NCBI GenBank assembly: GCA_045596625.1
Contig: JAZOCU010000039.1
Span: 44,509-108,508 of the forward strand
Source of the DNA: Firm-04 sp045596625
GTDB lineage: Bacteria; Bacillota; Clostridia; Oscillospirales; Ruminococcaceae
Direction: 5' to 3'
Length of the DNA stretch: 64,000 nucleotides
The translations under genes and the position numbers were made by a program. Shown here piece by piece: positions 8,371-16,220 of this stretch (position 1 is its first letter; the number at the start of each line of letters is the position of its first letter). The notes under the pieces are model-generated. The model saw nothing but the letters and a program-made list of their open reading frames with translations. It was not told the DNA's origin and ran no database searches.

Positions 8371-8460
8371 TTCACTCGTTTTGTTGTCTCCTTTCTTTTG
8401 TTCTACACACATTGATTTCATCTCATTTTTGAAGGCAGGATGTGAATCCTGCTTTTTTTA
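8346..8460 (+). ncRNA. Candidate Fur-controlled small RNA (or short leader)
   Basis: A transcript starting about 8346 would meet an intrinsic terminator at 8435-8460 (GCAGGAT stem, GTGA loop, T7) after about 115 nt, with no credible ORF inside. Its middle is unpaired and pyrimidine-rich, with GTCTCCTTTC at 8385-8394 complementary to Shine-Dalgarno sequences of the GAAAGGAGA kind. This is the layout of iron-stress small RNAs such as RyhB and FsrA. The alternative is an attenuated leader for the membrane protein gene at 8586. No family match can be asserted from reading alone. Confidence 0.5.
8435..8460 (+). terminator. Terminator of the Fur-box unit
   Basis: 7-bp stem GCAGGAT/ATCCTGC with a GTGA loop followed by seven T. 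The T tract exists only in the plus direction, which fixes the strand. Confidence 0.8.
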
Positions 8461-8585
8461 TTTTCTCTCGCAGAATGACATCCCACTGAAGAAGCATACT
8501 ATAACTGTTCAGAATATGAAAGACACCACGGCAGATGCGATCATACAATCTTACGAAATCAAAGCAAAGATGCAGGAGGTCCGAT

Positions 8586-9428
8586 TTGGTAACAACAAAG
8601 AAACAAAAGCGTAAAAGCACAAGGCAGCAGCTCATCAGCCAGATCCGGCAGGATCGACCGGCATTTATCGTCTGGTCGGTGCTGCGTGTAATCGTGATCG
8701 CAATTGCTGTCCGCTGTGCATTCCAGCAGCTCTGGGAGAGTTTACTATGCTGTATTCTCACACTGCTGCTGTTTATGGCACCCTCGTTCATTGAACGCAA
8801 GCTGCACATCAAGCTGCCTACGGCACTGGAAATCACACTGCTGATCTTTATTTTCTGCGCCGAGATCTTGGGCGAGATCGCCTGCTATTACCTTAAATAT
8901 CCTTTTTGGGACACCATGCTCCATACGGTAAACGGCTTTTTATTTGCAGCATTCGGCTTTTGTCTGGTGGATCTGCTCAATGAAAATATGCGGTTCCGTT
9001 TTGCGCTTTCGCCATTGTTCCAAGCGGTCATGGCATTTTGTTTTTCCATGACCATCGGCGTAGCATGGGAATTCTTTGAATTTGGTGCCGATCATCTGCT
9101 GGGACTGGATATGCAAAAAGATACCGTTCTCACGCAGTTTCAGTCTGTCACACTGGATCCCACGCAAAGCAACGTCCCTGTGACGATAGAGGATATCACG
9201 AGCACAACCATCGAAACCGCCGACGGCTCCACCTATGTGATCGACGGTTATTTGGATGTAGGTCTTGCCGACACCACACAGGATCTTTTTGTGAACTTTC
9301 TCGGTGCCACAGTATTTTGTATCATCGGCTGGATCTATATCTACCGGCGAGGGAAGAACCGGATCGCAGCCGCCTTCATCCCCATTGTACGTCCGGCAGA
9401 GACTGTTGCCGAGGAAGGTTCGACATGA
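8586..9428 (+). CDS. Polytopic membrane protein, DUF2238/YjdF-like
   Basis: A 280-aa membrane protein with six or so hydrophobic segments (about 20-38, 44-62, 72-90, 101-122, 139-160 and a last one near 245-262). The block WDTMLHTVNGFLFAAFGF and the later GVAWEFFEFGAD resemble the YjdF/DUF2238 family; the function is unknown. The start is a TTG at 8586, chosen because a perfect AGGAGG sits at 8574-8579 with six bases of spacing; the upstream in-frame ATG at 8535 has no ribosome binding site. A 95-residue extracytoplasmic loop between the last two segments is polar and Thr-rich. It overlaps the next gene by four bases (ATGA), so they are translationally coupled. Confidence 0.75.
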   Translation: MVTTKKQKRKSTRQQLISQIRQDRPAFIVWSVLRVIVIAIAVRCAFQQLWESLLCCILTLLLFMAPSFIERKLHIKLPTALEITLLIFIFCAEILGEIACYYLKYPFWDTMLHTVNGFLFAAFGFCLVDLLNENMRFRFALSPLFQAVMAFCFSMTIGVAWEFFEFGADHLLGLDMQKDTVLTQFQSVTLDPTQSNVPVTIEDITSTTIETADGSTYVIDGYLDVGLADTTQDLFVNFLGATVFCIIGWIYIYRRGKNRIAAAFIPIVRPAETVAEEGST

Positions 9429-9811
9429 CAGATCCTCGCCAGACACCGGAGCAAAAGGGTTGGCGTGTCTGGCTCAGAGCACTGACTAACCCACATCTGC
9501 TGATCTGTCTTGCGATCAGTTGGTTTCTGACCAACGGATGGGCGTATTGCTTTTTGAGCATCGGTCTATGCTTTGATATCAACTGGATGCGGAATACAGC
9601 CTCAGTTTATCTGGGGCTTCTATGGTTTCCGGGCACCCCCGAAAAACTGATCACCTTTGCTGTCTCGATCTTGCTGCTGCGGCTTTGGTTCCCCAAAGAC
9701 GTGCGTACTCTGGCTTTTCTGAAGCAGAAGCAGCAACAACTGCGGACAAGCATCAAGCAGAAGTATCAGCGCTTTATTGCGTGGAAAAATCACCGCAGAA
9801 CCAAGCATTGA
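9425..9811 (+). CDS. Hypothetical membrane protein
   Basis: A 128-aa protein I do not recognise. A Pro/Arg-rich N terminus leads to two hydrophobic segments (about 23-47, reading LLICLAISWFLTNGWAYCFL, and 60-84). A strongly basic, Gln/Lys-rich tail (about 92-128) looks cytoplasmic and may be helical. It starts on the ATG that overlaps the upstream TGA, and it ends 44 bases before the MATE gene, so all three may be one operon. The upstream partner is also a membrane protein, so a two-subunit complex is possible, but this is inference. Confidence 0.7.
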   Translation: MTDPRQTPEQKGWRVWLRALTNPHLLICLAISWFLTNGWAYCFLSIGLCFDINWMRNTASVYLGLLWFPGTPEKLITFAVSILLLRLWFPKDVRTLAFLKQKQQQLRTSIKQKYQRFIAWKNHRRTKH

Positions 9812-9855
9812 GCCGAATGATCCGGTTCTGCGAAAAGAAAGGAAGTTCCGATCGT

Positions 9856-11217
9856 ATGCCGCCTATAAAGGATCTGACACAGGGTGATCCGGGGCAAGTC
9901 CTCATTCGTTTTACGCTGCCGCTGTTTCTCAGTGTATTCTTTCAGCAGCTGTATAATATTGCCGACAGTGCCATTGCCGGTACCTATATCGGTGAAGATG
10001 CGTTGGCAGCCATTGGCGCAAGCTATCCGATCACAATGCTGTTTATGGCGGTTGCAGTCGGCAGTCAGATCGGCTGCAGCGTGGCACTGGGCAGACTCTA
10101 TGGCAGAAAGCTGTTTCGCAGAGTACGCTCCTGCATCACTACCGCACTGATCAGCAGCACAGTACTCTCTCTCCTTTTGACCTTGTTCGGAGTGCTTGCA
10201 AGTGATCGGCTCATGCTGTTGGTGCACACACCGGAAAATATCCTCGAAAACGCAGCCTCATATTTGAAAATTTATACAAGCGGTTTTTTGTTTGTGCATC
10301 TGTATAATGTCATTACCGGATTGTTCAGCAGTCTGGGTGACAGCAAAACACCTCTGTATCTCCTGATTTTCTCTTCGCTGGGCAATATCGCACTGGATCT
10401 GCTTTTTGTCATTGTACTGCAACGCGGCGTTGCGGGCCTTGCATGGGCAACACTGACCGCACAGGCTGCTGCTTGCCTGCTGTCGCTGATGCTGATTCTG
10501 CGCAGACTGCATCAAATCCCCAAGGATGGAAGATCGCCGCTGTTCTCTTTCCGTGATCTGGGGGATATTCAGGCTGTCGCTGTACCCAGTATCTTGCAGC
10601 AAAGCTTCATCTCTGTGGGAAATCTGATCATCCAGACCTTCATCAATCCCTTTGGTTCCTCGGTGATCGCAGGCTATTCGGCCGCTATCAAGCTCAACAC
10701 CTTTGCGCTGACCTGCTTTACCAATATGAGCTCCGGCATTTCAAGCTTTACTGCACAGAATCTCGGTGCCGGATCGCCGGAACGAGTCAGAAAAGGCTTT
10801 TCCGCAGCACTCAAAATGGCATGCGGTACCGCTTTGGTGTTTTCAACACTGTATCTGCTGTGCGGCAGCGGCCTGCTGCGATTGTTTATGAATCAGGAAA
10901 GCACACAGCTTGCATTGGAAACCGGCAGGCGATTCATGCTGCTGACTGCTCCTGCTTATCCCATTATCTGTATCAAAATCATTGCAGACGGCGTTCTGCG
11001 CGGCAGCGGCTCCATGGGCTATTTTATGACAGCTACCTTAGTGGATCTGGTGCTTCGCGTTCTTCTGGCATGGATCTTTTCCCGCATTTTCAGCGAAACC
11101 GGCATCTGGATGGCATGGCCTATCAGCTGGGCGATCGCCACTGTGCTTTCGATCATCTTTTATCGCAAAGGCGTGTGGCAAAAACACATCGAACGATCAA
11201 ACACCCCTGCCTCATAA
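9856..11217 (+). CDS. MATE-family multidrug/solute efflux transporter
   Basis: A 453-aa, twelve-segment inner-membrane antiporter. The N-terminal DPGQVLIRFTLPLFLSVFFQ and YNIADSAIAGTYIGEDALAA are typical of the clostridial MATE/NorM branch, and the internal repeat (PSILQQSFISVGNLIIQ, with GYSAAIKLNTFALTC) marks the second half. Members export cationic drugs or metabolites in exchange for Na+ or H+; the substrate here cannot be read. The ATG at 9856 is chosen because AAAGGAAG lies 10-17 bases upstream and the longer upstream frame overlaps the previous gene. A terminator follows. Confidence 0.92.
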   Translation: MPPIKDLTQGDPGQVLIRFTLPLFLSVFFQQLYNIADSAIAGTYIGEDALAAIGASYPITMLFMAVAVGSQIGCSVALGRLYGRKLFRRVRSCITTALISSTVLSLLLTLFGVLASDRLMLLVHTPENILENAASYLKIYTSGFLFVHLYNVITGLFSSLGDSKTPLYLLIFSSLGNIALDLLFVIVLQRGVAGLAWATLTAQAAACLLSLMLILRRLHQIPKDGRSPLFSFRDLGDIQAVAVPSILQQSFISVGNLIIQTFINPFGSSVIAGYSAAIKLNTFALTCFTNMSSGISSFTAQNLGAGSPERVRKGFSAALKMACGTALVFSTLYLLCGSGLLRLFMNQESTQLALETGRRFMLLTAPAYPIICIKIIADGVLRGSGSMGYFMTATLVDLVLRVLLAWIFSRIFSETGIWMAWPISWAIATVLSIIFYRKGVWQKHIERSNTPAS

Positions 11218-11233
11218 CCTGTGATCCTTTCAG

Positions 11234-11270
11234 GCACTTCGTTTCCAAAGCGGAAGCGAAGTGCTTTTTA
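11234..11270 (+). terminator. Terminator after the MATE gene
   Basis: GCACTTCG (11234-11241) pairs with CGAAGTGC (11257-11264), with extra inner TTCC/GGAA pairs, and is followed by TTTTTAT. Confidence 0.85.
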
Positions 11271-11389
11271 TATTTACACCATCCAAAACACTGCTTGATC
11301 TTCGCTGCAGAACTCAGACTTGCAAAATCGTCAAAGTGCACAAATAAATTCGTCCTTTTTTGGGAAAACGTAGAAATTTCAGATATCGC

Positions 11390-11418
11390 TTGCAACTGAT
11401 TTTTTCATGTGTTATAAT
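11390..11418 (+). promoter_or_regulatory. Promoter of the EF-G-like gene
   Basis: TTGCAA (11390-11395), 17 bases, TATAAT (11413-11418). The 5' leader is about 110 nt. A sequence near-identical to one upstream of the aromatic operon promoter lies 65 bases upstream, at 11325-11345. Nothing else is seen between the terminator at 11234 and this promoter. Confidence 0.75.
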
Positions 11419-11535
11419 ATTTTCATTATTCGGTGTATCAGAGCTGCTGGAGTCGTGCTCACATATTCTGCACTGCTTTTCCGAAATCTTTAACAACGGT
11501 ATTCGCAGCCATATACACACATAAGGGAGGATAAC

Positions 11536-13629
11536 ATGAAACAATTGGAAACCGGCAAAATTAAAAATGTTGCACTCGCCGGCCACAGCGGCTGCGGTAA
11601 AACCGCCCTCGCCGAGGCTCTGCTTTTTCAGGCGGGCGTAACTGATCGTCTCGGTAAGGCTGCTGAGGGTAACACTGTCTGCGATTATGATCCCGAAGAG
11701 ATCAAGCGCAAATTTTCAATCAACCTCTCCCTTGCAAATCTCGAAGTAGGCGAGAATAAGATCAATCTGATCGATACTCCCGGTCTGTTCGATTTTGCCG
11801 CTGCCATGAACGAAGGTCTTTACGCAGGTGATACCGTTATCATTTGCGTTTCTGCAAAATCCGGCGTACACGTTGGTACCAAAAAAGCCTATGAAGCTGC
11901 TAAAAAGCGCGGCAAGCACGTTATGTTTGTCATGACCAAGATTGATGATCCCAACCAGGATTTCTATGCATCCATGAATATGCTCAAGGAAAACTTCGGC
12001 ACGGCTGTCTGCCCTGTCGTTGTTCCCGAAATCGTGGATGGCAAGGTGAAGTCTCTGGTGCATCTGGGTCGATTGAAGTCCTATACATACAGCGGAAAAG
12101 GCGCTCCTGCCGTGGGCGATATCAATACCGATACCGTGCTCGCTGATAAGCAGGGCGTTTCTGCCGGTTCTCTGATTGAAGAGCTGTGTGAAGCTGTTGC
12201 CGAATCCGATGATGCTTTGCTGGAAAAGTTCTTCGAAGGTGAACCCTTCACCCAAGAAGAAATCAGCCACGGTATCCATGCAGGTATGCGTACCGGTAAG
12301 GCTATGCCCGTATTCGCAGTTTCCTGCGCAACACTCGCCGGTATCGATCTGCTGCTGGAGTTCACGAAATATCTGCCTGCTCCCAACGCTATGGGCGATA
12401 TCAAGGCTACCGGCAAGGACGGCAAGGAAACTGCTGTTGCTATGGATCCTTCTGCACCCGTATCCGCATTCGTATTCAAGACCATCGCTGACCCCTTCGT
12501 CGGCAAGATGAGCTTTATCAAAGTCATGTCCGGTACACTTTCTGCCGATAAGGAACTGGTAAACGCAACGACCGGCGCTTCCGAGCGTATCGGCAAGCTG
12601 TACACCATGGTCGGCAAAAAGCAGACTGAAGTATCCAAGGCGATCGCCGGCGATATCGTAGTAGCCACAAAAATTGCCGCCAACACCGGCGATACTATCT
12701 GTGCACAGGAGCGCGTGATCGCATATCCTGAGATCGGCTATCCGAACCCCTGCTATCAGATGGCTGTTAAGGCCAAGGCTCAAGGTGATGAGGCAAAGAT
12801 CTCAACCGGTATCCAGCGTCTGCTGGAAGAGGACAAGAGCTTGTCTTACGGTCTGGATTCTATGACCAAAGAACAGATCCTTGGCGGTCTGGGCGATCAG
12901 CATCTGGATATCGCCATGGCAAAGCTCAAGAGTAAGTTTGGCGTTGAAGTACTTCTTGAAGTACCTCGCATTGCATATCGTGAGACCATTCGCAAGAAGG
13001 TTTCTCAGCGCGGTAAACATAAGAAGCAGTCCGGCGGTCACGGCCAGTTCGGTGATGTTGTCATCGAGTTCGAGCCTTGCGACAGCGATACTTTGGTATT
13101 CGAAGAGCGCGTGTTCGGCGGTGCTGTGCCGAAGAACTTCTTCCCCGCTGTTGAAAAGGGTCTGCAGGATTGCGTCAAAAAGGGTGTTCTTGCCGGCTGT
13201 CCTGTTGTTGGATTGAAGGCTACTCTGGTCGATGGTTCTTATCACCCGGTAGATTCCTCGGAAATGGCTTTCAAGACCGCTGCTTCTCTGGCATATAAGG
13301 AAGGCTTGAAGCAGGCAGGACCTGTCATGCTGGAGCCGATCGGCTCTCTGGAGGTTTCGATCCCCGATTCCAAGACCGGTGATGTTATGGGTGATCTGAA
13401 CAAGCGTCGCGGCAGAGTGCTGGGTATGGAGCCTGCCGGTCAGGGTATGACCGTAATTTCTGCTGAAGTACCGATGCGTGAGATGCATGATTTCGCAATG
13501 TATCTGCGTCAGGTTGCACGCGGCATGGGCGAATTTACCTTCCAGTTCCTGCGTTATGAACAGTTGCCCGCCAATCTGCTGGATGAAGTGGTTGCCAGCG
13601 TAAAGAGCAGCTCTGATGAAGAAGACTGA
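11536..13629 (+). CDS. Elongation factor G-like translational GTPase (FusA paralogue)
   Basis: A 697-aa protein with full EF-G domain order: G domain (1-about 280), domain II, III, IV (with GGHGQFGDVVIEFEP near 515) and the C-terminal domain V (SLEVSIPDSKTGDVMGDLNK). The GTPase motifs are G1 GHSGCGKT (17-24), G3 DTPG (about 79-82) and G4 TKID (about 133-136). TKID instead of NKxD, and the overall divergence, put it in the EF-G-like group that Firmicutes carry besides the main FusA. No ribosomal protein or tuf genes are nearby, which also argues against it being the housekeeping fusA. Its function may be a specialised or stress translation factor (inference). AAGGGAGG precedes the ATG. Confidence 0.9.
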   Translation: MKQLETGKIKNVALAGHSGCGKTALAEALLFQAGVTDRLGKAAEGNTVCDYDPEEIKRKFSINLSLANLEVGENKINLIDTPGLFDFAAAMNEGLYAGDTVIICVSAKSGVHVGTKKAYEAAKKRGKHVMFVMTKIDDPNQDFYASMNMLKENFGTAVCPVVVPEIVDGKVKSLVHLGRLKSYTYSGKGAPAVGDINTDTVLADKQGVSAGSLIEELCEAVAESDDALLEKFFEGEPFTQEEISHGIHAGMRTGKAMPVFAVSCATLAGIDLLLEFTKYLPAPNAMGDIKATGKDGKETAVAMDPSAPVSAFVFKTIADPFVGKMSFIKVMSGTLSADKELVNATTGASERIGKLYTMVGKKQTEVSKAIAGDIVVATKIAANTGDTICAQERVIAYPEIGYPNPCYQMAVKAKAQGDEAKISTGIQRLLEEDKSLSYGLDSMTKEQILGGLGDQHLDIAMAKLKSKFGVEVLLEVPRIAYRETIRKKVSQRGKHKKQSGGHGQFGDVVIEFEPCDSDTLVFEERVFGGAVPKNFFPAVEKGLQDCVKKGVLAGCPVVGLKATLVDGSYHPVDSSEMAFKTAASLAYKEGLKQAGPVMLEPIGSLEVSIPDSKTGDVMGDLNKRRGRVLGMEPAGQGMTVISAEVPMREMHDFAMYLRQVARGMGEFTFQFLRYEQLPANLLDEVVASVKSSSDEED

Positions 13630-13642
13630 TAAGCAATAACGA

Positions 13643-13685
13643 AATCCCTGCAAGGAAGATGCCTTCTTTGCAGGGATTCTCATTT
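13643..13685 (+). terminator. Terminator after the EF-G-like gene
   Basis: AATCCCTGCA at 13643-13652 pairs with TGCAGGGATT at 13669-13678, followed by a T-rich tail. Confidence 0.7.
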
Positions 13686-13719
13686 TCTCGCCTACGGTTA
13701 TGAAAAGCAATAAGCCAAA

Positions 13720-13765
13720 GAAAGCCGCTTTTGATCATTGCATCAAAAGCGGCTTTGCAATATTT
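13720..13765 (-). terminator. Hairpin between convergent genes
   Basis: A perfect 15-bp stem (AAAGCCGCTTTTGAT and its complement) with a 6-base loop, AT-rich on both sides. It most likely ends the minus-strand gene at 13795 and backs up the plus-strand terminator. Confidence 0.65.
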
Positions 13766-13794
13766 TATATCAGTAAAAAAAGGCTCAAATTCAT

Positions 13795-14544
13795 TCAGCC
13801 CGTCGGTTTCTGGGATAAAAAGGAACGAGGATCCGCATTGGAAAGCAGCATCCGCGGATTGCTTTTAATTCGTTTATAGTGCTCGAGCGGCAAAGCACGC
13901 TTGATTGCCTGCATCGCCTCAACCAACCGAATCTCAGATCCCAGTGTAGCACCCGATGCCACAAAATGAATAACATGATTGGCAAGCAAATACAATGCAA
14001 GCTTTCGGTTTGCATAATTTAGGAATCCACCTGCAGAAATTTGAGTCATGATGCCGGCTTCTCGCATCGCAAGGAAGTCCTCAAGGGAAAAAAGGTTGAA
14101 ATAGCGTTCAATATCTGCAATCAAAGGAACCAGACCGGTTGCCAGCGCAATACGGTTGTGCAGATCATAAAACGAAGGAGAGAGCGGCTCATCCGGCAAT
14201 TGCAGCAGTAAATATCGAGTATTCCATAATGCAAATCGCTGTGGTTCTCGCAATGTCAGCAGAGATTCGTGAAAAGGAAGCAGCGCACCCGGCAAAATCC
14301 GCAGCGGACGGATCGTATCCGTGCAGGATGCCTCTGCAAGATGGATGGCTTCCTCACGCTGGGCTAAAAATTCTGTATCTTTCTGCACTCTCGGATCAAA
14401 AAGCGGAGCAACGATCAGTGTTTTAATATTTTTCTGAGGATACGCTGAAAGTCGTTCCTTCGCCTCAGCAGCAGAAAGCACCGCAGATCTTCCATGCACC
14501 ATGTTCGGTAAGACCTGTGCTGCAATATCAACAAACCCATTCAT
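13795..14544 (-). CDS. CpsB/YwqE-type PHP-family protein lacking all metal ligands
   Basis: A 249-aa protein aligning end to end with the CpsB/CapC/YwqE tyrosine phosphatases that control capsule or exopolysaccharide kinases. In active members metal ligands sit in DIHxH, SxH, an internal Glu, AHxERY and SDxH. Here the matching places read DIAAQ (6-10), AP (46-47), GALL (86-89), ADIERY (143-148) and ASGAT (196-200): every catalytic His/Asp/Glu is gone while the surrounding fold signatures remain. It should not be an active phosphatase of this type. The frame is intact, so it is a maintained pseudoenzyme rather than a decayed gene. No kinase (CpsD) or polysaccharide cluster is adjacent. It ends against a hairpin at 13720-13765. 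Confidence 0.75.
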   Translation of the reverse strand: MNGFVDIAAQVLPNMVHGRSAVLSAAEAKERLSAYPQKNIKTLIVAPLFDPRVQKDTEFLAQREEAIHLAEASCTDTIRPLRILPGALLPFHESLLTLREPQRFALWNTRYLLLQLPDEPLSPSFYDLHNRIALATGLVPLIADIERYFNLFSLEDFLAMREAGIMTQISAGGFLNYANRKLALYLLANHVIHFVASGATLGSEIRLVEAMQAIKRALPLEHYKRIKSNPRMLLSNADPRSFLSQKPTG

Positions 14545-14688
14545 AGATCACGCCCCCTTCCTCGTAATTTCTTTGCAACAAAATGCACACAAAGTAATTA
14601 TACCAAATCCAAACGAAAAAGTCAATGAAACAAAACTCTTTTTGTGAAATACTGCCAATCGAAAACAATGTATTTTGTCATAGAAATC

Positions 14689-14721
14689 AAAAAAGCAGAG
14701 GCGATCGGCCTCTGCTTTTTT
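14689..14721 (-). terminator. Terminator after guaB
   Basis: GCAGAGGC (14695-14702) with its complement at 14708-14715, flanked by six A and six T, so it works in both directions; it closes the parA-parB-guaB operon. The rest of 14545-14728 is AT-rich with no gene; it should hold the promoter of the gene at 13795-14544. Confidence 0.9.
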
Positions 14722-14728
14722 GTAAAGA

Positions 14729-16198
14729 TCAAATTTGCGCGGAATAGTTAGGAGCTTCCTTCGTAATATAGATGTCGTGGGGATGACTTTCCTTGAGACC
14801 GGCACCGGTAATGCGGACAAACTTTGCACGCTCATGCAACGTAGGAATATCCACACAGCCACAATAACCCATACCGGAGCGAATGCCGCCGCACAGCTGG
14901 AATACAGTATCAGCAACGAACCCCTTATAAGGCACACGACCCTCAACACCTTCGGGAACCAGTTTCTTGGCACCCTCCTGGAAGTAACGATCCTTAGAAC
15001 CACATTCCATTGCGCCCAGACTGCCCATGCCGCGATATACCTTGAACTGTCTGCCCTGATAAATCTCGGTAGCACCGGGAGCCTCATCACAGCCGGCAAA
15101 CAAGCTGCCCAGCATAACACAGCTTGCACCTGCAGCCAGAGCCTTTACAATATCGCCGGAATACTTGATACCGCCGTCTGCGATCACAGGAACATTATGC
15201 TTTTCTGCCACGCAGGCTGCATCATAAATTGCAGTGATCTGCGGAACACCGATGCCGGCAACGACACGTGTTGTACAAATGGATCCGGGTCCGATACCAA
15301 CCTTAATGGCGTCTGCACCGGCAGCGATCAATGCCTCAGCAGCTTCTGCCGTGGCAATATTGCCGGCAATCAATGCAGTATCCGGGAAAGCAGATTTGAA
15401 TTTACTGATGGCACGCATTATATTTGCGCTATGACCATGTGCACTATCCAGCACCAATACGTCAACCTTTGCCTCCACCAACGCTGCAGCACGCTCCAGC
15501 ATATCGCCGGTCACGCCGATGGCAGCACCGCAAAGCAGTCTGCCGTTGGTATCACGGGCAGAATTGGGATATTTTACGGATTTTTCGATATCCTTAATGG
15601 TGATCAGACCACGCAGGATGCCGTTTTCATCAACAATCGGAAGCTTTTCGATTTTATGCGCACAAAGGATCTCCTGCGCTTGTGCAAGTGTTGTGCCCAC
15701 AGGAGCAGTCACCAGATTATCCTTGGTCATAACCTCGCTGATGGGCAAATTAAAATCGGTGAGGAAGCGCATATCGCGGTTTGTAATAATGCCGACCAGA
15801 CGACCGGTGGTATCAACGATCGGCACACCGGAGATCTTGTATTTGCCCATGAGATTGTCTGCATCATAGACAAAATGATCTTCTGTGAGGGAGAAGGGAT
15901 TCACAATAACACCATTCTCGGAACGCTTTACCTTATCAACCTCTTCTACCTGCTGTTCGATGGTCATGTTCTTGTGGATCACACCAAGACCACCCTCACG
16001 CGCAATGGCAATTGCCATCTTGGATTCTGTCACTGTATCCATAGCAGAAGTGATGATGGGCGTATTCAGATAAACATTGCCGGCCAAGCGGGTATTCAAA
16101 CGAATCATATTGGGGGTTACATCTGATTCGCCCGGAATCAGAAGCACGTCGTCGAAGGTCAGGCCTTCCTTTTGAAATTTGTTTGCATTTGCGAGCAT
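14729..16198 (-). CDS. guaB: Inosine-5'-monophosphate dehydrogenase
   Basis: Oxidises IMP to XMP with NAD, the committed step to guanine nucleotides. The 489-aa protein has the TIM barrel split by a pair of CBS domains (about 95-215, with ISEVMTKDNLVTAPVGTTLA). The catalytic loop is intact (GIGPGSICTTRVVAGIGVPQ, Cys about 305), as is the flap region RGMGSLGAM. The length is standard. It lies 22 bases after parB with no terminator between, an unusual partner for par genes and probably co-transcribed with them. Confidence 0.97.
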   Translation of the reverse strand: MLANANKFQKEGLTFDDVLLIPGESDVTPNMIRLNTRLAGNVYLNTPIITSAMDTVTESKMAIAIAREGGLGVIHKNMTIEQQVEEVDKVKRSENGVIVNPFSLTEDHFVYDADNLMGKYKISGVPIVDTTGRLVGIITNRDMRFLTDFNLPISEVMTKDNLVTAPVGTTLAQAQEILCAHKIEKLPIVDENGILRGLITIKDIEKSVKYPNSARDTNGRLLCGAAIGVTGDMLERAAALVEAKVDVLVLDSAHGHSANIMRAISKFKSAFPDTALIAGNIATAEAAEALIAAGADAIKVGIGPGSICTTRVVAGIGVPQITAIYDAACVAEKHNVPVIADGGIKYSGDIVKALAAGASCVMLGSLFAGCDEAPGATEIYQGRQFKVYRGMGSLGAMECGSKDRYFQEGAKKLVPEGVEGRVPYKGFVADTVFQLCGGIRSGMGYCGCVDIPTLHERAKFVRITGAGLKESHPHDIYITKEAPNYSAQI

Positions 16199-16220
16199 TT
16201 TCTTCTTCTCCTTTTCCGCG

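Noticed and set aside
8517..8614. A 32-codon ORF (MKDTTADAIIQSYE...) before the DUF2238-like gene
   Set aside because: No ribosome binding site in front of its ATG, and it overlaps the well-supported TTG start at 8586.
8381..8614. A 77-codon frame covering the Fur-box transcript and beyond
   Set aside because: It would be read across an intrinsic terminator, has no ribosome binding site and an unlikely Cys/Phe-rich product.
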